From Clostridiales bacterium (GTDB taxonomy: Bacteria > Bacillota > Clostridia > Peptostreptococcales > Anaerovoracaceae), in NCBI GenBank assembly GCA_015258265.1, contig JABZIP010000021.1:1-16016 (forward strand): DNA of 16,016 bases, written 5' to 3'. A program made the position numbers and the translations under genes. The notes beneath the pieces are model-generated. The model was not told where the DNA came from. It worked only from the letters and a program-made list of their open reading frames with translations, and did no database searches. Numbering within the stretch: position 1 is the stretch's first letter; every line of letters begins with the position of its first letter. Shown one piece after another: positions 7,540 to 13,362 of the stretch.

Positions 7540-8475
7540 TCATTTTACATTTTCTGTATTTTTATCGAGCAGGCTCAAATACCTAAGTCCGGTATCAGGA
7601 CAAATAACAACTATGTTTTTTCCCTCGTTTTCAGCTTTACCGGCAAGTTCTACAGCTGCCGCAACCGCAGCTCCCGAAGATATACCAAGTAGCAATCCTT
7701 CGCTTCCTGCAATTTTATAAAGTAAATCATAAGCATCTTCCGTACTTACGGTTATCACCTCATCGTATGCCGATTTATTCAGTATATCGGGTATAAATCC
7801 GGCTCCAATGCCCTGTATACCGTGCTTTCCGGCATTTCCTCCCGAAAGCACGCACGAAGTAGTCGGTTCTACTGCAAATACCTTGATTTCGGGTTTTACG
7901 GATTTCAAAGTTTCGCCAAGTCCCGTAACGGTTCCGCCTGTTCCCACACCTGCAACTACTATATCTACATCGCCGTCCATATCGTCCAAAATTTCATGTG
8001 CAGTTTTTATATGCGCAAGTGAATTGTTCGGATTTGTAAATTGTCCGAGTATAATTCCTCCTGTTTTTCTTGCGGTTTCTTCGGCAACCGCAATAGCACC
8101 TTTCATACCTTGATCCGCAGGACTTAGAACCAATTTTGCACCATATGCCTTGATAATCTTCTTTCTTTCCTCGCTCATATTTTCGGGCATTACTATTACG
8201 ACCTCATATCCCAGTCGTCTGCCTATCGCCGCTATACCTATTCCGGTATTTCCGCTTGTAGGCTCTATTATAGTTCCTCCTTTTTGAAGCAATCCCGCTT
8301 TTTCCGCTTCCACAATCATATTCAAAGCAGGTCTGTCTTTGATACTGCCCGTCGGATTAAAATATTCCAGCTTAGCGTAAATCGCCGCTTTCAAATTTTC
8401 CTGTTCTTCCAGCTTTGTCAACTTTACTATCGGTGTATTTCCAACCAATTTAGTAACATCATCATATATTCTCAT
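7540..8475 (-). CDS. cysK: Cysteine synthase A (O-acetylserine sulfhydrylase)
   Basis: CysK makes cysteine from O-acetylserine and sulfide with pyridoxal phosphate. From the ATG at 8473-8475, with an AGAGG ribosome binding site, the product is 311 residues, the normal length. The PLP lysine is Lys46 in NPTGSIKDRPA. The substrate loop TSGNTG is at 73-78, the phosphate-binding GVGTGGT at 176-182, and GISSGAA near the C-terminus carries the pyridine-contacting serine. The ATG overlaps the stop of the upstream Rrf2-family regulator by 4 bp (ATGA), so the two are translationally coupled. In Bacillus and Staphylococcus, CysK also binds the Rrf2-family regulator CymR. The physical coupling here makes a similar partnership worth considering (inference). 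Confidence 0.97.
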   Translation of the reverse strand: MRIYDDVTKLVGNTPIVKLTKLEEQENLKAAIYAKLEYFNPTGSIKDRPALNMIVEAEKAGLLQKGGTIIEPTSGNTGIGIAAIGRRLGYEVVIVMPENMSEERKKIIKAYGAKLVLSPADQGMKGAIAVAEETARKTGGIILGQFTNPNNSLAHIKTAHEILDDMDGDVDIVVAGVGTGGTVTGLGETLKSVKPEIKVFAVEPTTSCVLSGGNAGKHGIQGIGAGFIPDILNKSAYDEVITVSTEDAYDLLYKIAGSEGLLLGISSGAAVAAAVELAGKAENEGKNIVVICPDTGLRYLSLLDKNTENVK

Positions 8476-8924
8476 AAATTTTCCTCTCTTTCTATACAAT
8501 CGCGAGTTTTTGGGGAACTCTGCGCATCGAGCAAGTCCACCAATTTATACTGATACGTGTAGTCGTTTATTGCCTTTTGCAATCCGCTCCAAAATTTAAC
8601 GGCATTACAGCTATCCGCCATGCTACACTTGTGTTCACGCCCTGATAAGCAATCTGTCGGCAAAAATTCGCCCTCAGTAACACGCAGTATTTCGCCGACA
8701 TTGTATTCGCTAACATCTCGGCTCAACCTGTATCCTCCCTGCGGTCCTCGTGCGCTTTCCAAAAATTTTGCTTTTCCAAGCAGCTTAACTATATGTTCTA
8801 AATATTTAATAGAAATTTTTTGTCTTTTTGCCATATCCTTTAAAGGCACATACCCTTCACTCTGATTTTCCGCCAAATCCAGCATCAACCTGAGCGCGTA
8901 TCTTCCTCTTGTCGAAACTTTCAT
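8472..8924 (-). CDS. Rrf2-family transcriptional regulator (IscR/CymR-like)
   Basis: This is a 150-residue winged-helix DNA-binding protein, starting MKVSTRGRYALRLMLDLA at the ATG 8922-8924 behind a GGAGGAG ribosome binding site. The helix-turn-helix region is about 28-50 (PLKDMAKRQKISIKYLEHIV). The wing holds the family hallmark ARGPQGGYRLSR (58-69). It has three cysteines at 92, 100 and 106 in the loop where IscR binds its iron-sulfur cluster (Cys92, Cys98 and Cys104 in E. coli). CymR-type members generally lack this set. Its coupling to cysK, however, suggests control of cysteine or sulfur supply, as for CymR. It may therefore sense Fe-S status and adjust cysteine synthesis (inference). 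An inverted repeat over its own promoter suggests autoregulation. Confidence 0.93.
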   Translation of the reverse strand: MKVSTRGRYALRLMLDLAENQSEGYVPLKDMAKRQKISIKYLEHIVKLLGKAKFLESARGPQGGYRLSRDVSEYNVGEILRVTEGEFLPTDCLSGREHKCSMADSCNAVKFWSGLQKAINDYTYQYKLVDLLDAQSSPKTRDCIEREENL

Positions 8925-8959
8925 AACACTCCTCCAATTCAAACAAAAGTGATACATAT

Positions 8960-8988
8960 TTTATACCCTTTATTCGGTATTCTTATAA
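8960..8988 (-). promoter_or_regulatory. Promoter and candidate Rrf2 operator of the regulator-cysK operon
   Basis: On the minus strand a TATAAA -10 (8960-8965) is preceded after 17 bp by a poor -35, TTATAA (8983-8988). Between and over them lies the inverted repeat ATACC-N8-GGTAT (8963-8980). ATACC/GGTAT half-ends recall the outer bases of IscR type 1 sites, although the total length is 18 bp rather than 25. Binding would block the promoter, consistent with autorepression. Confidence 0.5.
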
Positions 8989-8990
8989 AT

Positions 8991-9036
8991 AAAAAACCGA
9001 CTCTGCGGTAAATTATCATCTACCCGCCAAAGTCGG
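8991..9036 (-). terminator. Rho-independent terminator after rpsU
   Basis: On the minus strand, CCGACT pairs with AGTCGG (9031-9036 with 8997-9002). A second helix, GCGGGTA with TACCGC and one bulged G, continues the stem. The hairpin is followed by TTTTTTATTT. It ends the rpsU transcript just before the promoter of the Rrf2 regulator. Confidence 0.85.
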
Positions 9037-9088
9037 CTTATTCGCTCTTGTTATTAAGTACATCTAAAGTCGTAATAACACTGTTTCA

Positions 9089-9268
9089 CTAGAACTTTCT
9101 AGCTTTTTTTCTAGCAGCCTCAGACTTTTTTTTGCGCTTAACGCTAGGCTTTTCGTAATGTTCTCTTTTTCTCAATTCGGACATTACTCCATCGCGAGCA
9201 CAGGAGCGCTTAAATCTCTTAAGAGCACTTTCTAGGCTTTCATTTTCTTTAACTATTACCTGAGCCAT
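9089..9268 (-). CDS. rpsU: 30S ribosomal protein S21
   Basis: A 59-residue, strongly basic protein of the small ribosomal subunit, beginning MAQVIVKENESLESALKRFK. The middle RSCARDGVMSELRKREHYEKP is the S21 signature, and the tail is rich in lysine and arginine (KRKKKSEAARKKARKF). An AAGGAGGTG ribosome binding site lies 10 bases before the ATG. The gene follows mtaB and a HIT gene, a common arrangement in Clostridia. It also has its own promoter and ends with a terminator hairpin, so it can be made independently. Confidence 0.97.
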   Translation of the reverse strand: MAQVIVKENESLESALKRFKRSCARDGVMSELRKREHYEKPSVKRKKKSEAARKKARKF

Positions 9269-9335
9269 TTATTCGATTCACCTCCTTGCCCTTGACTAAC
9301 TTATGATTATTAAATAACCACACTGCAACTATTAC

Positions 9336-9364
9336 ATTATACTCTTTCCCGAAGTAAAATGCAA
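9336..9364 (-). promoter_or_regulatory. Promoter of rpsU
   Basis: On the minus strand a perfect TATAAT -10 (9336-9341) is preceded after 17 bp by TTGCAT (9359-9364), a partial -35. The start would be near 9329, leaving a leader of about 60 bases. The assignment relies mostly on the -10 and the intergenic position. Confidence 0.6.
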
Positions 9365-9386
9365 TGCTTTTTTATTATTTTTAAAA

Positions 9387-9728
9387 TCAGCCCGGCGGCC
9401 AAGTCATTTTGCGCTTTCCAAGCAAATGAAAATGCAAATGTTGCACGCTTTGGAAACCGTCCTCTCCGCAGTTGCATACCAACCTGTAACCGTTGTCAAG
9501 TTCAAGCTCTTTTGCAATTTTAGGTACAACGGCAAGCAGATGACCGAGCATTTCTCCGTCATCTTCCGTTATGGCATTTAAAGATGCAAAGTGCCTTTTG
9601 GGTATCAAAAGCACATGTACCGGTGCCTGAGGCTCCAAATCGTGAAAGCATATAACATATTCATCTTCGTAGACTTTATTAGCCGGTATCTGACTATCGA
9701 CTATCTTACAAAACACACAATCGCTCAC
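9387..9728 (-). CDS. HIT-family (HinT-like) nucleoside phosphoramidase/hydrolase
   Basis: A 113-residue histidine triad protein that hydrolyses adenosine phosphoramidates or related nucleotidyl compounds. The triad is QHLHFHLLG with His97, His99 and His101, the last two flanking the catalytic position. CVFC (Cys4, Cys7) is the N-terminal zinc-type pair seen in HinT homologs, and the C-terminal WPPG is typical. The start codon is GTG (9726-9728), sharing one base with the TAG stop of mtaB. GGAG lies 8 bases upstream inside mtaB, so translation is probably coupled. The true in-cell substrate of this group is uncertain. Confidence 0.95.
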   Translation of the reverse strand: MSDCVFCKIVDSQIPANKVYEDEYVICFHDLEPQAPVHVLLIPKRHFASLNAITEDDGEMLGHLLAVVPKIAKELELDNGYRLVCNCGEDGFQSVQHLHFHLLGKRKMTWPPG

Positions 9729-11050
9729 TATTTTATCTCCTTTCCCTTCATCCCTTCATTAAAAGGTTCTGTTAATTCTACTTTCAAAAAGTCGCCATAT
9801 TTTTTTTGCGCATCTTCCTCGCTCATCGCAATATAGGTTTTGATATAATTTTCCGTATACCCTTCCAAGTATCCGTTTTCAAATCTTTCGCACAAAATAG
9901 TTCTAACGCTTCCTATCTGTTTTTTAAAGAATTTTTCAGCTACGCCCGTTGCCACTTCTATGAGCTTCCTAACTCTTTCGTTTTTTACATCGCCTCTAAT
10001 TTGTTCCGACATTTTTTCAGCTTTGGTACCGCTTCGCTTTGAATAGCGAAACGCATGCACTTTAGAGAACTCAACTTTTTCTACAAGCTCCAGACTTTTG
10101 GCAAAATCCTCATCGCTTTCGCTTGGGAAGCCTGCTATGACATCGGTAGTAATTCCAAAGCCCGCGTCGAATTTCCGCAATACTTCAACTATTTTTAAAT
10201 ATTCGCTTACCGTATAGCGCCTGTTCATCGCCCGTATAACTTTATCGCTACCGCTTTGCACCGACAAATGGAAATGCGGACAAAGTTTCGTAAACGAAAG
10301 GAGTTTGCTCGCCTGCTCGGCATTCACCACGGTAGGCTCAAGCGATCCGATTCTGATACGAAAATCGTACGGCAAAGTTTCAAGTCTTTCCAAAATGCGT
10401 ATAAGACCTAATTCCGTAGAATCCTCGTCCATTCCATACAGGGCTGTATTTATTCCTGTAAGCACAATTTCTTTGAATCCCGCTTTTAAAAGTTCACTAG
10501 CTTCCAGAACTATATTTTCAATATCCCTGCTGCGGACTCTGCCTCGCGCAAACGGAATTATACAATAAGAACAATACCTGTTGCAACCTTCTTCAATTTT
10601 GATATACGCTCTGCTTCTTGCTTCCATGGCTTTAATTATGCCGGTTTCTACATAGTCGCAATGCAAAAGCGTTTCATATTCATCCACAAGAGTAGTCTTA
10701 TCGCTTTTTCCTGCCAGCTTTTCGGAAACCAAATCTACGATTTCCGCCTTGCGATTCGTTCCCGTAACTATATCTACACCGTCAATAGCAGCAACCTCTT
10801 CCGGTTTTAACTGTGCATAGCACCCTGTAACCACAATTAAAGCATCGTTATTTTGCTTTTTGAGTGCCCTCACAATCTGTCTTGACTTTCTATCCGAAAG
10901 ATTAGTAACGGAACAAGTATTTATTACAAACACATCCGCACTTTCTTCGCCCGTCGCAACCTCATAGCCGCGCTTTTGAAAACATTCCTTAAGCATCTCG
11001 CTCTCGTACTGATTTACTTTACATCCAAGCGTCTTTATAGCTACTTTCAT
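9728..11050 (-). CDS. mtaB: tRNA t6A37 methylthiotransferase MtaB (radical SAM)
   Basis: MtaB adds a methylthio group to t6A at position 37 of tRNAs reading ANN codons, giving ms2t6A. The N-terminal domain begins MKVAIKTLGCKVNQYESEML and has the three cysteines of the auxiliary cluster: Cys10, Cys46 (NTCSVTN) and Cys77 (TGCYAQ). The radical SAM cluster motif CNRYCSYC holds Cys156, Cys160 and Cys163, and FARGRVRSR follows. A TRAM-type RNA-binding segment occupies roughly the last 60 residues. Length 440 is normal for the e-MtaB type; LGCKVNQYES argues for MtaB over MiaB. There is no good Shine-Dalgarno sequence close to the ATG, although ferritin ends only 24 bp upstream. It is in an apparent operon with the HIT gene. 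Confidence 0.95.
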   Translation of the reverse strand: MKVAIKTLGCKVNQYESEMLKECFQKRGYEVATGEESADVFVINTCSVTNLSDRKSRQIVRALKKQNNDALIVVTGCYAQLKPEEVAAIDGVDIVTGTNRKAEIVDLVSEKLAGKSDKTTLVDEYETLLHCDYVETGIIKAMEARSRAYIKIEEGCNRYCSYCIIPFARGRVRSRDIENIVLEASELLKAGFKEIVLTGINTALYGMDEDSTELGLIRILERLETLPYDFRIRIGSLEPTVVNAEQASKLLSFTKLCPHFHLSVQSGSDKVIRAMNRRYTVSEYLKIVEVLRKFDAGFGITTDVIAGFPSESDEDFAKSLELVEKVEFSKVHAFRYSKRSGTKAEKMSEQIRGDVKNERVRKLIEVATGVAEKFFKKQIGSVRTILCERFENGYLEGYTENYIKTYIAMSEEDAQKKYGDFLKVELTEPFNEGMKGKEIK

Positions 11051-11074
11051 ATTTTACTTATTTTTGTACCTGCC

Positions 11075-11584
11075 TTATAGTTGCAAGCTAGGTGCAGTGT
11101 ATATCCTTGCAGCAAGCTCTTGGTCCAATAAATAAAGGCCTTTCGGATCGCTTCCGAACAATTCCATTTTCTTAATCAAATCGTTTGCATTGGTTTCTTC
11201 CTCACCCTGCTCTTTTACAAACCAATCCAAAAACTGTGCGGTTCTGTAATCATTCACATCCATAGCGGCACGGTATATTTTGTTTATAGAATCTGTAATA
11301 TATTTTTCGTGTGCAAGTCCCGCTTTCAAAACCGCCATATCATCCGGAAACTGATCTACAGGTTTTGCTATAGCTTCGTATGTTACAGGAATGTCGTTGT
11401 TTTGCATATATTTTATAAACAACATCGTATGATCCCTTTCCTCTTGTGTTTGTATCATATACCAATTCGCAAAACCGTTTAGTCCCTTGTCAACAAAATA
11501 GTTGGCAAAACTTAAATATTGGTAAGCAGAAAAAAACTCCTTGTTCACCTGCTCATTTAATAATTTTTCAACTTCTTTATTCAT
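11075..11584 (-). CDS. ftn: Ferritin (FtnA-type iron storage protein)
   Basis: A 169-residue non-haem ferritin that oxidises ferrous iron and stores the mineral inside a 24-subunit shell. The four-helix bundle carries the ferroxidase residues at the expected places: Glu16 (NKEFFSAYQYLS), Glu49 and His52 (QEERDHT), Glu93 (AHEKY), and Gln126 with Glu129 (KEQGEEE). No haem-binding methionine of the bacterioferritin type is seen at the expected place. GGAGG stands 7 bases before the ATG. It is probably the first gene of a unit that runs into mtaB, itself an iron-sulfur enzyme. A 22-bp inverted repeat lies in its leader region, so iron- or redox-dependent control is plausible but not shown. Confidence 0.96.
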   Translation of the reverse strand: MNKEVEKLLNEQVNKEFFSAYQYLSFANYFVDKGLNGFANWYMIQTQEERDHTMLFIKYMQNNDIPVTYEAIAKPVDQFPDDMAVLKAGLAHEKYITDSINKIYRAAMDVNDYRTAQFLDWFVKEQGEEETNANDLIKKMELFGSDPKGLYLLDQELAARIYTAPSLQL

Positions 11585-11608
11585 ATCTTACCTCCATAAA
11601 AAATATTT

Positions 11609-11630
11609 TTTAAGTAGTCGGCTACTTAAA
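11609..11630. promoter_or_regulatory. 22-bp inverted repeat upstream of ferritin (candidate operator or leader hairpin)
   Basis: TTTAAGTAG and CTACTTAAA form perfect 9-bp arms around TCGG. It lies 25 bp upstream of the ferritin ATG and just downstream of the likely -10, so a bound repressor would block transcription. The lack of a U-run on either strand argues against a terminator. The pattern does not match the Fur consensus. Confidence 0.5.
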
Positions 11631-11641
11631 TTACATCTGCT

Positions 11642-11668
11642 TTTATACCCCGTTTGCACAATTTTCAA
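11642..11668 (-). promoter_or_regulatory. Possible ferritin promoter
   Basis: A TATAAA -10 on the minus strand (11642-11647) follows TTGAAA (11663-11668), with a spacer of only 15 bp, shorter than usual. It is the best candidate in the 297-bp divergent region between ferritin and the plus-strand gene. Confidence 0.35.
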
Positions 11669-11755
11669 GCACCCACCTGATAAGTCAATTTATTTTTATC
11701 TAATTGCCAAATGCTTGTTAATCAAAATTTCATAACTATTACAACTCCAAATCTA

Positions 11756-11784
11756 TGGAAAAATCACTATATCTTTGATATAAT
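11756..11784 (+). promoter_or_regulatory. Promoter of the plus-strand repeat-protein gene
   Basis: TGGAAA (11756-11761), a 17-bp spacer and a perfect TATAAT (11779-11784) face the small plus-strand gene. The transcript would have a leader of about 90 bases containing a stem-loop. Confidence 0.55.
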
Positions 11785-11812
11785 CATATAAACAAAATTA
11801 AATTTTAGAAAA

Positions 11813-11848
11813 TGCTATGAAGCCCCGTATCCGTATTTAATCATAGCA
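11813..11848 (+). other. Stem-loop in the leader of the plus-strand gene
   Basis: TGCTATGA (11813-11820) is complementary to TCATAGCA (11841-11848), with a 20-base loop that contains two adjacent copies of CCGTAT. It lies between the likely promoter and the ribosome binding site. There is no U-run, so it is a leader structure rather than a terminator. Confidence 0.35.
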
Positions 11849-11881
11849 AAATTATATAAAAACATTATAAAAGAGGTATAT

Positions 11882-12340
11882 ATGAGTAAAATAAAAAAAG
11901 GTGCGATTATTGCAGGCGCTGTGCTTGGCGGCACTATCGGCGGTACTATTTCGCTGACAGGGAAACTAACAAAAATAAAAATGCTCGACTCACTTGGAGA
12001 GAGCATACTTAATTCATTTTTGTATACCGGTGAAATCGCCGGTGAATTTATCGCAGGTGGCGGTGATGTTGCCGTTGGTGCAATCAAAAAAGATAAGGCC
12101 CGATTAAAAAAAGGTACGGGCAGCCTCAAAAGCAGTACGACAAAAATAGTTAAAAATTACGTTACCAACTTTAAGCTGATTGGCGGTAGCGGTATGGAAA
12201 TTGCAAACGGTGTAATGAAGCGCGACAAAGTACGCGTAATAAAGGGTGGCAAACGGCTTGCCAAAATAATAGCTGTCGGTATGCTCTCCGTAGGCGCAAT
12301 TAAAATCGATGACGACGACGAAAAAGAAGATAAAAAATAG
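11882..12340 (+). CDS. Uncharacterised glycine-rich protein with internal 44-residue duplication
   Basis: I do not recognise this 152-residue protein. The ATG has an AGAGG ribosome binding site and an upstream promoter, and the frame ends at a hairpin, so it is probably expressed. The N-terminus (7-27) is a hydrophobic glycine zipper with G12, G16 and G20 spaced by three, suggesting a membrane-interacting helix after a basic start (MSKIKK). Residues about 60-83 and 104-127 match without gaps at an offset of 44. The cores are GAIKKDKARLKKG and GVMKRDKVRVIKG, sharing G, K, DK, R and KG. A second hydrophobic stretch is at 129-140, and the tail is acidic (DDDDEKEDKK). It is the only plus-strand gene amid minus-strand housekeeping genes, divergent from ferritin and convergent with recR. 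Function is unknown. Confidence 0.8.
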   Translation: MSKIKKGAIIAGAVLGGTIGGTISLTGKLTKIKMLDSLGESILNSFLYTGEIAGEFIAGGGDVAVGAIKKDKARLKKGTGSLKSSTTKIVKNYVTNFKLIGGSGMEIANGVMKRDKVRVIKGGKRLAKIIAVGMLSVGAIKIDDDDEKEDKK

Positions 12341-12364
12341 AAGGACGCTTTACAGCGTCCTTCT
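12332..12364 (-). terminator. Terminator of recR overlapping both convergent stop codons
   Basis: An 11-bp stem (12339-12349 with 12354-12364) and 4-base loop is followed on the minus strand by TATTTTTTATC, a good intrinsic terminator for recR. The recR TAA (12350-12352) lies in the loop, and the TAG of the plus-strand gene (12338-12340) lies at the base. On the plus strand the downstream tract is weak (TTCC), so termination there is less certain. Confidence 0.8.
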
Positions 12365-12949
12365 TCCGTCCAATGCCTTTGACAAAGTTTCTTCGTCCGT
12401 ATATTCCAAATCACCCCCGAGCGGCACGCCGTGAGCAATTCTGCTTACTTTAATTCCTGAAGGCTTCAACAATTTTGCAATATACATAGCCGTAGCCTCG
12501 CCTTCTATATTCGGATTGGTCGCAAGTATTATCTCGTTTACATCCGAGCCTTGCAGTCGTTTTATCAAACTCATCAAATTGATATCCTCAGGTCCGATTC
12601 CTTCGAGCGGCGATATGCTGCCGTTTAGAACATGATACAGTCCATCATACTCTCGAATACGCTCCATAGCCGCAAGTTCTCTCGCACTTTCAACGACGCA
12701 AATCACATCCTGCCTACGCTTTTTGTCGCTGCAAATATTGCAAACGCTTTCATCCGTAAGATTTCCGCAAATCTCGCAGTAACGCATTTGCTCCTTTGCA
12801 TCGATTATAGCGTTTGCAATGGCTATTGCGCTTTCCTTATCCATCGCCAAAATATTAAACGCCATGCGCTGCGCAGTCTTGCTGCCGATTCCTTGCAATT
12901 TAGTAAGCTCACCTATCAGCTTGTTTAAAGGTTTTGCATATTGCCTCAT
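12350..12949 (-). CDS. recR: Recombination mediator protein RecR
   Basis: RecR works with RecO, and with RecF at gaps, to load RecA onto SSB-coated DNA. The 199-residue protein has the N-terminal helix-hairpin-helix (LQGIGSKTAQRMA, 18-30) and a zinc finger with Cys58, Cys61, Cys70 and Cys73. A Toprim domain spans about 81-176 (VVESARELAAMER, EIILATNPNIEGEATAMY). The C-terminal Walker-B-like GVPLGGDLEYTDEETL follows. AGAGGA precedes the ATG. It follows ybaB by 23 bp in the conserved dnaX-ybaB-recR order. Confidence 0.98.
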   Translation of the reverse strand: MRQYAKPLNKLIGELTKLQGIGSKTAQRMAFNILAMDKESAIAIANAIIDAKEQMRYCEICGNLTDESVCNICSDKKRRQDVICVVESARELAAMERIREYDGLYHVLNGSISPLEGIGPEDINLMSLIKRLQGSDVNEIILATNPNIEGEATAMYIAKLLKPSGIKVSRIAHGVPLGGDLEYTDEETLSKALDGRRTL

Positions 12950-12972
12950 ACTGTTCCTCTACCGCTTTCTTA

Positions 12973-13347
12973 TTACATAAAGCCCGGTAAATTTAGTCCT
13001 CCCGTGATTTTCGACATTTCGCTTTCCGACAGCTCGTCAGCCTTTCTAAGCGCCTCGTTTACCGCTACCAGCACCAAGTCCTCGAGAGTTTCAATATCGT
13101 CAGGATCTACCACTTCCGGTTTTATAGCAATCTTTTTCACCTGCTTCGCACCGTTAACCGTTACAGTTACAGCTCCGCCTCCCGCGCTTGCAGTTTCCTC
13201 CATATTTTCGAGCTCCGCCTGCGTTTCTTCCATCTGTCTTTGCATAGCCTGTATTTTCATCATTTGCTGCTGCATATTATTACCGCCGAATCCCTGTTTT
13301 GCAGATTTATTTGACGGTTTTTTACCGGCTCTCATACCTTTTCCCAT
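12973..13347 (-). CDS. ybaB: Nucleoid-associated protein YbaB/EbfC
   Basis: A small dimeric DNA-binding protein encoded between dnaX and recR in most bacteria. The 124-residue product has a long helix (about 25-50, QQQMMKIQAMQRQMEETQAE), then the strand region GGGAVTVTVNGAKQVKKIAIKPE and the C-terminal DLVLVAVNEALRKADE and TGGLNLPGF. Compared with the usual 100-110 residues it has a slightly longer basic N-terminus (GKGMRAGKKPSNKSAK). GGAGG stands 8 bases before the ATG. The stop of dnaX is 15 bp upstream. Confidence 0.96.
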   Translation of the reverse strand: MGKGMRAGKKPSNKSAKQGFGGNNMQQQMMKIQAMQRQMEETQAELENMEETASAGGGAVTVTVNGAKQVKKIAIKPEVVDPDDIETLEDLVLVAVNEALRKADELSESEMSKITGGLNLPGFM

Positions 13348-13362
13348 GTCTTAATCCTCCAA

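Noticed and set aside
11815..12129. Minus-strand frame of 104 codons opposite the orphan protein
   Set aside because: It lacks a ribosome binding site. The plus-strand frame has a ribosome binding site, a promoter and a coherent internal repeat, so the reverse frame is a shadow.
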